Shown in pieces: positions 20,601 to 27,914 of a stretch of DNA of 64,000 nt (the first letter of the stretch is position 1; every line of letters begins with the position of its first letter). The notes beneath the pieces are model-generated. The model was not told where the DNA came from. It saw only the letters and a list, made by a program, of their open reading frames with translations, and made no database searches. A program made the translations under genes and the position numbers. The DNA comes from Candidatus Sumerlaeota bacterium (GTDB taxonomy: Bacteria > Sumerlaeota > Sumerlaeia > JAFGJS01), in NCBI GenBank assembly GCA_016928995.1, contig JAFGJS010000125.1, forward strand, positions 31,600 to 95,599. Reading direction: 5' to 3'.

Positions 20601-23503
20601 AGTTCCCCCAGGAGCCTTGGGTCAAGGCTGTGACGGTGGATCAAGCCACGCACTATGACGACAGCACTTCCCCCACGGCTTATGAACGCAAGCCTGCCAT
20701 CGACACGGACGGCAACGGCGTCTTTGTTGCCGTCTGGCAAGCGGAAAATGAGCTCGGGACGGTTGGAAATATTCTGCTTTCGCGCTCGGAAGACTACGGC
20801 CAGACCTGGAGCGAGCCAATCGTCATCAGCCAGAACGGCTCGGGCGATGTGGAGGATTTTCACGCGGACATCTCGTGCAGCTCCTTGGGAGAGTGGATTG
20901 TCGTATGGGAATCGCGGGAAGACATCCTGGGCGCCGGTTCTGACTCGGATATTTTCTGCGCTTCTTCTTTTGACGATGGCATGACCTGGACCGCGCCGTC
21001 GCTGGTGAATAACGATGGCACGACGGACATGGATAACGACACCTTGCCGCGAGTGGCAGTCTGGGTTGAAGGGACGGCGTATTGCGTCTGGCAGACCGAC
21101 GGCGATCCCGATGACAATGGTCCGGATTTGGACATCATGATGGCCCGGACAGATACATTGGGCGCGAGTTTCGATGATCCGGCGCTCATCACGCCCAACA
21201 GTTTTGGCGTCGCGGACGACCGGAATCCAGACATTGAATATGACGAGAACGGCACGTGCATCGTCGTTTATGAGACGAACGAGAATTTCGGCATGATGGC
21301 GGGCACGGATTTCGACATCGCCTATTATTATACGAATGATTGGGGCACGAATTGGATCGGCCCCAGCATCCTCAATCCCGACGCGATGGGCGATGCTTAC
21401 GATTGCACACAGCCCCGCGTCGCGACGGAACGGACAGGCGGTTGGATGGTCGTTTGGACTTCCACCGGCGCGGAGTTAGCCTTTGGCCCCGATTTGGATA
21501 TCTTTTCGGTCTACTCGTATACGAATGGAACGATGTGGAGCGGCATGTATCCGGTGAATGTGGATGCCGCCTACGACGCCGAAGATGATTACGATCCCTA
21601 CATCGCCTTCAACGACGTTGAGTTTATGGCTTCCTGGACGGCGAGAAAGTATGACATGCAGCATAATATTTTCGTCGCGACTCCTTATTTGCTTAATATG
21701 CCCTCGCCGGAGCAGCCGGAAAAAGGCGATGTTCAGCCAGCCCCTAATATGTTCTTCGGCTGGAATGACATGTACTGCATCAGCACGGATATCTTCGAGA
21801 CAAATCTCAACCATGAAAGTTCGCAAATTGCTGGATACTTCGGCGAAAGCTCTAATTGGATTGGAGTCTGGGCGGCTGACGACAACGGCGGCGAATCCGA
21901 CATCCATTACAATACGTTGTCAGATTTCCAGGTCGCCTGGGATTCGCCGCATCAACTGGGCGTCAAGCATGAGCAGATCTACGGACTGCAGAGCGCGGAT
22001 GTCACTGTGTCCGTCGACCGGCGTCTGCTGCCGGCCGGATCGTATTTCATGACGATTCCAGTCATCGAAACAGAATTCTCTCAGTCGGAGAACATTAACG
22101 TCTTGGTGGATGTCCTGAATCCCACGATCAGCGTCATGCCGGGCATGCTGGATTTCGGCACGGTCATGCCGGCCATGCCGCTGACGATCAACGTCAGTCC
22201 GGGCTGCGACGCGCATTGGTCCGCCAGCGTCAACTCCGACGATCCCTGGATTTCGCTGGAGTCCGCGTATGGCTATGCCTACGAATATTACAGCATCGCT
22301 TCCGTCAACGCGCAGCAGCTGAACGTCATTGTGAACCGCAGCATGATCACGGAAAACACAACAGTGAATACCACGGTCACGATCTATTCCAACGATACAA
22401 GCCAGACTCTCGAGGTTCCGGTGCAAGTCACGATTGAGCCTGAATTGGGCGTATCCCCGCCCGCGATCGATTTAGGCCCGACGAGTTTGTATATGACGCT
22501 GGAAATCTTCCCGGCAAACGGCGGAGTGCTGGATTGGGCGACGACCACGACCGCCAATGACCAGTATCTCAGCATCGACACGCCATGCGGCAGCGGGACG
22601 CCGGCTTGTTCCGGCTCCACGTCGGGAGTCGTCGCGATTGAGATGATGGCTTTCCGCGATCCGATGCCGATGGGCATTTACGATACGACGTATGAAGTCT
22701 CCCAGACCAACGGCGCTCAATCGAATATCAGCGTGCCGGTTCGCATCGCCAAGGCTCCCGTGTTGGATGTCTTCACCGATGCCGGCAATCAGACCGTGCA
22801 TATCGCGTCCGATGAATCCCTGGGGGCGTTGGAGGCGCTGAACGTGGGGACATGGGGCACAACGATCAGTTGGACGTTTCAAGAGCAAACCCCGCAAGAT
22901 TTCTGGTACGCTTATATTGACGGCCAGGGCGGAATGGATCTTGGTCCGATGATCAGCGGACTGGGAGAGGCGATGATCGACATTCAGATCGACCGGCTTG
23001 CCATGCAGGCGGCGACATCAGACACGCTCGTGGTGACGACCGGCGTGCTGACGATCATGAATTACTTCGGCTACGGTCCGCAACAGATGTTCATCCGCAT
23101 TGAAATCGAGAATCCTCCGGTGTTGTCTTACTACAACGCGGATATCTTCTACAACGACGTGTTGTACGTCGATGAACTGGATTTCTTATACTACATGGAC
23201 AGCATCACAACCCGCACACTGCAACTCTACAACTCGGGCGGCGGCGATTTGATCAATTACTCCATCACTCGTCTTTCGGGCGCCGAATGGCTGCGCGCAG
23301 AGAATGAGAGCGAATCCTTCGGGCCGGAAGATACGGAAGTATTCACGATCAATGGTTTGACGCCATCCAACGTGGATATTGGCGTTCCGGACAACTGGCA
23401 AGCTTTGGGCGGATGCTCGAATAACACTTATCTTGAAATCAGGAATGAAGATTCGGGTGAATCGCAATTTATCTATATCAACGTCGATGTTTGCGGTCCC
23501 TGA
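17636..23503 (+). CDS. Giant secreted mosaic protein (1955 aa): signal peptide, N-terminal dockerin-like repeat, two DUF1566-like (Lcl) modules, multiple Ig-like BACON/choice-of-anchor-type repeats, internal BNR/sialidase-like segment
   Basis: VALCLSLCGGAWCFPGDLNENGYADEEDVIQVRNHVL...ADTNGDGAIDIADLVKIL; GLMWIQDP...DWRLPTVGEL and TDLVWLRDP...NWRMPNRNELQSI; repeats of the type LDVTPTTFTMGDTATTFPVDISNLG; SEDYGQTWSEPIVIS. Confidence 0.85.
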   Translation: MEAAKVTGRTIFKVWMVALCLSLCGGAWCFPGDLNENGYADEEDVIQVRNHVLGGEMLSDLDQLLADTNGDGAIDIADLVKILESVPIPGLIGLIKTGQAISYATFDDGYYADTVGLPRSYVNNGDGTVTDASTGLMWIQDPASIGLTGPYTFDDALAAADALDYAGFDDWRLPTVGELLTLVDSGRQYPNPTIDTDFFVVAAPSGNQNTRYYWTLTVVDDPGAATAVGWGVDFTGGTAGILSQTGTTVYYNIRPVRSGSSANNQRLPYPVFRPHFELVEDGTMVHDTTTDLVWLRDPLVVDDSILVDAPATSPKSRALIEQFNWADAISACENYEFRGYTNWRMPNRNELQSIVKYNSLNPVIDTDFFNIGAGTVFWTSTSNANNNLLAWVLSFYHGTIYTTGKANVLRVRPVRSRTSVLVVDPEALDFGTLLDELTLQISNGGDDALAWTLSEEPIVDWLTASSAQGDTAATGTFYGTEDETVTVTVSRANLAEDTYYTSLHLTSTDGADLYVPVTMIYEIPDPVLHVEPSSLDFGTTETYLTLDITNLSSPTLYWTAYDPNVSWMYMSDSQGEAPDKQTKTAPRMDVSGVEDGIVYLDVYRGGLTSGTYTATIIVDAGEYGYEEIPVLMEADGAQIVLEPRSLDFGTTGTDMWFYLTNPGNDPLQWTLTENIDWASVTDYQGAPMTGGTLNPGYSEWFYAHVDRVELPNAIYSDFLVFDGGPAGVVNMPIQMQVGNPLLDVTPTTFTMGDTATTFPVDISNLGILDMNWTLTQNPQGPSFNITSLGGNGETAYGANPITGVNDDTVVVEIERVDLDNAVYYGYFTIDAGSAGDVTVEFSFIVNEPVLYVDPPIINFGETTTNYGVAVNNLGGKVMPFTVIESPVEDWFDVSGPGGSTSAMGSYSEADATTLTVTVDRSALTTNGVYSGYFDIDAGDAGFETVFIEMTVMPILDVSSKTLNFGDSISTLSFTVSNAGYGTMNFIIDEFPQEPWVKAVTVDQATHYDDSTSPTAYERKPAIDTDGNGVFVAVWQAENELGTVGNILLSRSEDYGQTWSEPIVISQNGSGDVEDFHADISCSSLGEWIVVWESREDILGAGSDSDIFCASSFDDGMTWTAPSLVNNDGTTDMDNDTLPRVAVWVEGTAYCVWQTDGDPDDNGPDLDIMMARTDTLGASFDDPALITPNSFGVADDRNPDIEYDENGTCIVVYETNENFGMMAGTDFDIAYYYTNDWGTNWIGPSILNPDAMGDAYDCTQPRVATERTGGWMVVWTSTGAELAFGPDLDIFSVYSYTNGTMWSGMYPVNVDAAYDAEDDYDPYIAFNDVEFMASWTARKYDMQHNIFVATPYLLNMPSPEQPEKGDVQPAPNMFFGWNDMYCISTDIFETNLNHESSQIAGYFGESSNWIGVWAADDNGGESDIHYNTLSDFQVAWDSPHQLGVKHEQIYGLQSADVTVSVDRRLLPAGSYFMTIPVIETEFSQSENINVLVDVLNPTISVMPGMLDFGTVMPAMPLTINVSPGCDAHWSASVNSDDPWISLESAYGYAYEYYSIASVNAQQLNVIVNRSMITENTTVNTTVTIYSNDTSQTLEVPVQVTIEPELGVSPPAIDLGPTSLYMTLEIFPANGGVLDWATTTTANDQYLSIDTPCGSGTPACSGSTSGVVAIEMMAFRDPMPMGIYDTTYEVSQTNGAQSNISVPVRIAKAPVLDVFTDAGNQTVHIASDESLGALEALNVGTWGTTISWTFQEQTPQDFWYAYIDGQGGMDLGPMISGLGEAMIDIQIDRLAMQAATSDTLVVTTGVLTIMNYFGYGPQQMFIRIEIENPPVLSYYNADIFYNDVLYVDELDFLYYMDSITTRTLQLYNSGGGDLINYSITRLSGAEWLRAENESESFGPEDTEVFTINGLTPSNVDIGVPDNWQALGGCSNNTYLEIRNEDSGESQFIYINVDVCGP

Positions 23504-23526
23504 TCCGCAAGCATCGCCTTCAACTG

Positions 23527-23567
23527 AAAACGGGAGCGCCAGGAATTACCGGCGCTCCCGTTTTTTT
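23527..23567 (+). terminator. Rho-independent terminator after the giant gene
   Basis: AAAACGGGAGCGCC-AGGAATTACC-GGCGCTCCCGTTTT plus T run. Confidence 0.9.
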
Positions 23568-23640
23568 GTTAGTCAGGATCGAGTTCCCAGTCTGTATTTC
23601 TCACCACTCAGCATATTTTTGGCAGTGAATAATTGCTTCA

Positions 23641-23777
23641 CTTGCTCGTGCTTTTGCTCTTCATGCCCAACCATACACTGTTTTTGAGCGAGAGCAAAAG
23701 CAAGAGCAAGAGCAAGAGCAAGAATATTTGGTCTCGAGCACGAGACAATTACCATCTTATTCATCGTGGTGAGAAGG
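23641..23777. repeat. GAGCAA hexamer-type inverted repeat element, copy 2 (same orientation as copy 1)
   Basis: CTTGCTCGTGCTTTTGCTCT (23641-23660) versus AGAGCAAAAGCAAGAGCAAG (23691-23710), one mismatch as inverted repeat; tail CATCGTGGTGAGAA matches copy 1. Confidence 0.8.
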
Positions 23778-24947
23778 TCGGGTCAGAACCTCTTCATAGA
23801 TCTGCATCATCTGCTCCACGTGCGTCTGGATGCTGAAGCGGCGGCGGCAATCATCGGCGGCGGCGCGTCCGAGGCTTCGACGCAAAGCTTCATCGTTATG
23901 CAGCCGGGCTATGGCCTGCGCCAATTCTCCGGTGTCGTCGCAGGGAACAAGCAGACCGGTGCGCTGATCGTCGATCACTTCGGGAATGCCGCCCGTGCGC
24001 GCGCCGATGGAGGGCTTCTCAAAGGCGGCGGCTTCGACGATGACGCGGCCGAAGCCTTCCTCATTGGAAATCAGCAGATTGACATCGATGGCGGCAAAAA
24101 CGTCCCGGATTTTTTCGCGGAACGGAATGAAGTGGATTCGATTCGAGGCTGGGGAGCGCTGAGCCGCGTCGCGGACTTCCTGATGATAGCCGGCTTCGGA
24201 CGGCGTCGCGTCGCCCACGATGCAGAGATGCAGCCGCGGGCGCCCGTCGCTGACGCGATTGAAAGCCTCAATGGCGGCATGCTGCTGTTTGCGTTGGCTG
24301 ATCAATCCGATCTGGCCGAACAGAATCGCGTCCTCGGAAATTCCAGTTTCCCGCCGGAAGGCTGTTCCATCCGCATCTTGCATGAACGCCTCGAAGTCCA
24401 GCCCGTTATGCACGACGCGAATCCGGTCCTGGATTTGCGGAAAAGCGGAGAAATCATGCGCCACGGCGTTCGAGACGACGATGACACGATCCGCTTCGGT
24501 CAGGCGGTAGGTTTGAATCTGCCGTTCCGTGATGCTCAGCCGCACATGCACGAGCGTCGGGACGCCGGTTTTGCGCGCGATGGCCGCGGCATAAGGGTGG
24601 CTGTGAAACTCATTCGAATGGATCAACCGGGGTTGGATACGCTCCATGACGCGGCGCAATCGCCAAAGATGCCACGGCCGCAGCAGCATGTTTTTCCCTT
24701 TACGCCAGGGGGGGAGCGGTGAGATTTCCACCGCCACCTGCGCCGCTCGCAGGCGTTGTTCCAGGCCGCCGGGCCAGGGGCAGATCACGTGCGGGATGAA
24801 GCGTTCGCGGTCCAGACCAACGGCGAGCTGCAGGAGCGATTGCCGGGCGCCCAGCATGCGCACGCTTGGCGTGAGGATGGCGATTGGATTGGGATTTAAG
24901 GGATGATGCTGATCTGAAGAGGAATATTCTGGCACGAATCGATCCAA
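23757..24947 (-). CDS. Glycosyltransferase family 4
   Basis: VHNGLDFEAFMQD, GQIGLISQRKQQHAAIEAFNRV, LLISNEEGFGRVIVEAAAFEKPSIGARTGGIPEVIDD. Confidence 0.85.
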   Translation of the reverse strand: MDRFVPEYSSSDQHHPLNPNPIAILTPSVRMLGARQSLLQLAVGLDRERFIPHVICPWPGGLEQRLRAAQVAVEISPLPPWRKGKNMLLRPWHLWRLRRVMERIQPRLIHSNEFHSHPYAAAIARKTGVPTLVHVRLSITERQIQTYRLTEADRVIVVSNAVAHDFSAFPQIQDRIRVVHNGLDFEAFMQDADGTAFRRETGISEDAILFGQIGLISQRKQQHAAIEAFNRVSDGRPRLHLCIVGDATPSEAGYHQEVRDAAQRSPASNRIHFIPFREKIRDVFAAIDVNLLISNEEGFGRVIVEAAAFEKPSIGARTGGIPEVIDDQRTGLLVPCDDTGELAQAIARLHNDEALRRSLGRAAADDCRRRFSIQTHVEQMMQIYEEVLTRPSHHDE

Positions 24948-25070
24948 AAACAGTAAAAAATGTCATTTCGGAATATACAATATATGGCACTTAGTCCGTT
25001 AAATTTCGAATTCCAGGCACAATATATAGCTACGGGTTGTTTTTTTGGGTAGAATACCCCCAAAAAACGA

Positions 25071-25126
25071 TTGACCTGGATCGGAAAAACCCGGAAAATC
25101 CCGGAACTATTTGGAATAAACTGGGA
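25071..25126 (+). promoter_or_regulatory. Putative mraZ promoter with overlapping 10-bp-phased GGA/GGG array (candidate MraZ operator)
   Basis: TTGACC-N17-GAAAAT (25071-25099) overlapping GG(A/G) at 25083, 25093, 25103, 25113 and 25123, exactly 10 bp apart, 58-101 bp upstream of the mraZ ATG. Confidence 0.6.
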
Positions 25127-25183
25127 TGAACGGCCCCCATTAGCCTATAACAACGGAAATTTTGAAAGACGGTACGGACAATC

Positions 25184-25600
25184 ATGCCTTTTACAAAATT
25201 TCATAGTGTGACCATTGACGGCGGCCGTTTCAAACTTCCTAAGCCGATATTGGAAGTATACAAAGAGAGCTTCGGCGATCAAGGAAATATTTGGCAGATC
25301 TGCAAAGGCAAGGGTTCCGCGATAGCGATTGTGCCGCCCTCGGAGTTCGACGGAGTCGTGGAGCGCATGGTGAAGCAGCGGCCGGAAAAGGAAAACGCGA
25401 TTCGCCGGGCGATTCTTTATTCCAACACGCAGACGGAAATGGACGGCGTCGGCCGTATGAAGATCAGCCAGCCTTTGCTCGAGATCGCCGCGATCAGCAA
25501 GGAAGCGATGCTGGTCGGGTTGGATAATTACCTCGAATTGATGTCGTTCGAAAACTGGAAGAAGTACCTGACGAAGTCGATCGAGGAAGACGAAGATTGA
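25184..25600 (+). CDS. mraZ: MraZ-family division/cell wall cluster regulator
   Basis: Duplicated SpoVT/AbrB-like halves: DGGRFKLPKPILEVYK and VGRMKISQPLLEIAAISKEAMLVGLDNYLELMSFENWKKYL; directly upstream of rsmH. Confidence 0.8.
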   Translation: MPFTKFHSVTIDGGRFKLPKPILEVYKESFGDQGNIWQICKGKGSAIAIVPPSEFDGVVERMVKQRPEKENAIRRAILYSNTQTEMDGVGRMKISQPLLEIAAISKEAMLVGLDNYLELMSFENWKKYLTKSIEEDED

Positions 25601-25634
25601 ACGGCGCGATCCGGTTAATGCGGATCGAGGCTCT

Positions 25635-26633
25635 TTGAAAGCTCAAGCGGCCAGGCGCAGGCCGCGCCAGGAAGGAAGAGAGTTGGAATCGCGGCCGCAT
25701 ATTCCCGTGATGCCGGAGGAAGTTGTCGCGGCGCTCTCGCCGCGCCCCGGCGGCGTTTACGTGGACGCCACGGCGGGTTTGCTGGGCCACACGCGGCTGC
25801 TGCTGGCGGCGGCGGAGGATTGCCGGGTGATTGCGATTGAGCGCGATCCGCGCGTGCTGGCCGAGGCGCAAAGGTTTTTGCAGGACGACGCGGCGCTGGC
25901 GGCCCGGATCGAACTGATCCAGGGCTCATACGCCGAACTCGAAATGATTTTGGATCGAGCGGGCGTCGAACGGATTGACGGCGTCATTTTTGATTTAGGA
26001 GCGAACAGCCTCCAGTTTGATCGAGGCGAATATGGATTTTCGTTTCAGCAGGACGGACCGCTGTCGATGCTTTTCGATCCGCAAAGCGGCGAAACATCGG
26101 CGGAGGAGTTCGTGAATCGAGCGGATGAAAGGACGTTGGCTGATGTCATATATCGTTACGGTGAAGAGCGCGCATCCCGAAAAGTTGCGCGAGCTATCGT
26201 CGAAGCAAGACGCCGACGACCTCTGCGCACGACTTTTGATCTGGCGCAAGTGGTGCGCTCAGTTGTTCGAAAGTCCCAGCGAGACCGGCAGGATGAGTGC
26301 GTGCGAACATTCCAGGCCTTGCGAATCTATTGCAACCGGGAGTTCGAGCATCTGAAGCAAGGCCTGCCGGCGGCGATCAACCGGCTGGCGGCAGGCGGAA
26401 CGGCGGCGACGCTCTCGTTCCATTCGGGCGAGGACCGGATTTGCAAGCAGATCATGCGCCAGGCGGCGGGAAAGTTGACCGAGATTCATGAGGCGCCGGT
26501 TCCGGAGGTGGAGTTCAAGGGCGAGTTTGAACTGGTTTGGAAAAAACCGCAACTGCCCACTCCGGCGGAGATGAGTCTGAATCCGCGCAGCCGCAGCGCA
26601 AAATTACGAGCGATTCGCCGGGTGAGCGGATAG
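25635..26633 (+). CDS. rsmH: 16S rRNA (cytosine1402-N4)-methyltransferase RsmH; start may be downstream
   Basis: HIPVMPEEVVAALSPRPGGVYVDATAGLLGHTRLLL, VIFDLGANSLQFDRGEYGFSFQQDGPLSM, TFQALRIYCNREFEHL, LSFHSGEDRICK. Confidence 0.93.
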   Translation: MKAQAARRRPRQEGRELESRPHIPVMPEEVVAALSPRPGGVYVDATAGLLGHTRLLLAAAEDCRVIAIERDPRVLAEAQRFLQDDAALAARIELIQGSYAELEMILDRAGVERIDGVIFDLGANSLQFDRGEYGFSFQQDGPLSMLFDPQSGETSAEEFVNRADERTLADVIYRYGEERASRKVARAIVEARRRRPLRTTFDLAQVVRSVVRKSQRDRQDECVRTFQALRIYCNREFEHLKQGLPAAINRLAAGGTAATLSFHSGEDRICKQIMRQAAGKLTEIHEAPVPEVEFKGEFELVWKKPQLPTPAEMSLNPRSRSAKLRAIRRVSG

Positions 26634-26723
26634 ACAAAATGCAGGCGGCGGAGAAACAAAGACAAGCAGAGCGAGTCTAAGACGATAGACAGCAGGAACA
26701 GCGGCAAAGGAGCCGCAAGAGCC

Positions 26724-27176
26724 ATGATCGGCCGATACATACAGAGATTGTTCAAGTACAAGAAGGGCGGCGTGAGCTATCGCACGATGGCTCGTGCGCT
26801 GATCATGATCACCATGTGCACGGCGCTGGCGTATGGCCGCGTGTGGCTGTTGTTCGACATGAAGGACAAACGGATCACGGCGGCGCAGCTGCAGGAGTTG
26901 TCTTTGAAGCATGAGCAGACGAAGCAGCTGTTGGCTAACGAGCTGCGGGAATTGCAGCGCGGCGACCGGTTGCTGGCCGTTGCGCGCGACGAGCTGAAGA
27001 TGGTTTCGCCGGCTCCGACGGAAATCGCCAAGTTGATCGTATCGAAGGAAATGCAAGCGAAGTATGACCTGGCGTCTACGCGCCAGGTTGATGCAGCAGG
27101 CGGCAAAGCTGATCCAGAGCGGGGGGGCCTAAGCGTGCTTGTGGCGGCTCTGACTTCTCTGGACGCCAGACGTTAA
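26724..27176 (+). CDS. FtsL-like small divisome protein
   Basis: Single TM then coiled coil (KDKRITAAQLQELSLKHEQTKQLLANELRELQRGDRLLAVARDELKM) and position between rsmH and ftsI. Confidence 0.65.
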   Translation: MIGRYIQRLFKYKKGGVSYRTMARALIMITMCTALAYGRVWLLFDMKDKRITAAQLQELSLKHEQTKQLLANELRELQRGDRLLAVARDELKMVSPAPTEIAKLIVSKEMQAKYDLASTRQVDAAGGKADPERGGLSVLVAALTSLDARR

Positions 27177-27303
27177 GAAATTAAGCGCGAGCGGTCTGGC
27201 AAAACAATGCGGCTGCGCCGGGAAGCCGGTTTTCGAATCGGTCCGCGCTCATTAGGATGATTGTACGGTCTCTGGAATGAGAGCGAAAATCGCAGGCGGA
27301 AAT

Positions 27304-27415
27304 GGGGCCGACCCCCTCGCGGGATATGCGACAGGACTCCCGCATCGGCCCCTTTCCGGGTCTCTGGAAAATCTTAATTTCGCCATGGCTTTCAGGCAAG
27401 CGGAAAAACATGGCG
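27304..27415. other. Candidate structured region (nested stems) in the ftsL-ftsI gap
   Basis: GGGGCCGA 27304-27311 / TCGGCCCC 27345-27352; GCGGGA 27319-27324 / TCCCGC 27338-27343; CGCCATG 27381-27387 / CATGGCG 27409-27415. Confidence 0.4.
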
Positions 27416-27550
27416 AGGCGAAAAGAAAGGAGGACGCAGCACCTTCATGACATTTTGTGGCTGGGCCGGCCGCTGCTGGAACATGATTCAGCGCACGTAC
27501 CTGCACTTTCGAATGATCGCGCTGTGATCTCGCAGATTTTCTTGCTCTTT

Positions 27551-27576
27551 GCGGCGATCCTGATGAGGATCGCCGC
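27551..27576. repeat. 11-bp perfect hairpin
   Basis: GCGGCGATCCT-GATG-AGGATCGCCGC. Confidence 0.7.
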
Positions 27577-27914
27577 TCGCTCCCGCGCCTGTGATCGTTA
27601 CCGTTCCTGTTCCCGCTGCGCTCTTGATGAAGCTGCCAATCCCGCTCGTAGGGGTTAATAGAGAACCCCAAGATTCATGTTGAAGCACCGACGGCCTCAG
27701 GCGCTGGAGGATCCAAACTTGATTCCGCATCGAGGCGTGCCCCCTCATTCCTCGAAGCAGCGAGTCCGGCTCAGCCCATAAAAAATTGTATTTTAGATTT
27801 GTGAATTTAGATTTTTGATTATTTGTCGGCGGCTTATTCAAAAATCGAAAATCTAAATTCTAAAATTGAGCGTATATTTCGCGCAGGCGAATCTTCCTTC
27901 AAGAAGCCAGCCTC

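Noticed and set aside
17194-23777. Possible CRISPR array made of the GAGCAA repeats
   Set aside because: Contiguous hexamer repeats forming hairpins with no unique spacers of constant length and no cas genes.
27304-27415. Known ncRNA (RNase P, tmRNA, SRP, 6S) in the ftsL-ftsI gap
   Set aside because: I could not match conserved cores of any of these families; kept only as an unassigned structured region.
27252-27841. Minus-strand ORFs of 139 and 117 aa in the ftsL-ftsI gap
   Set aside because: Overlap each other in different frames, low-complexity translation, no motif; likely non-coding repeat-derived DNA.
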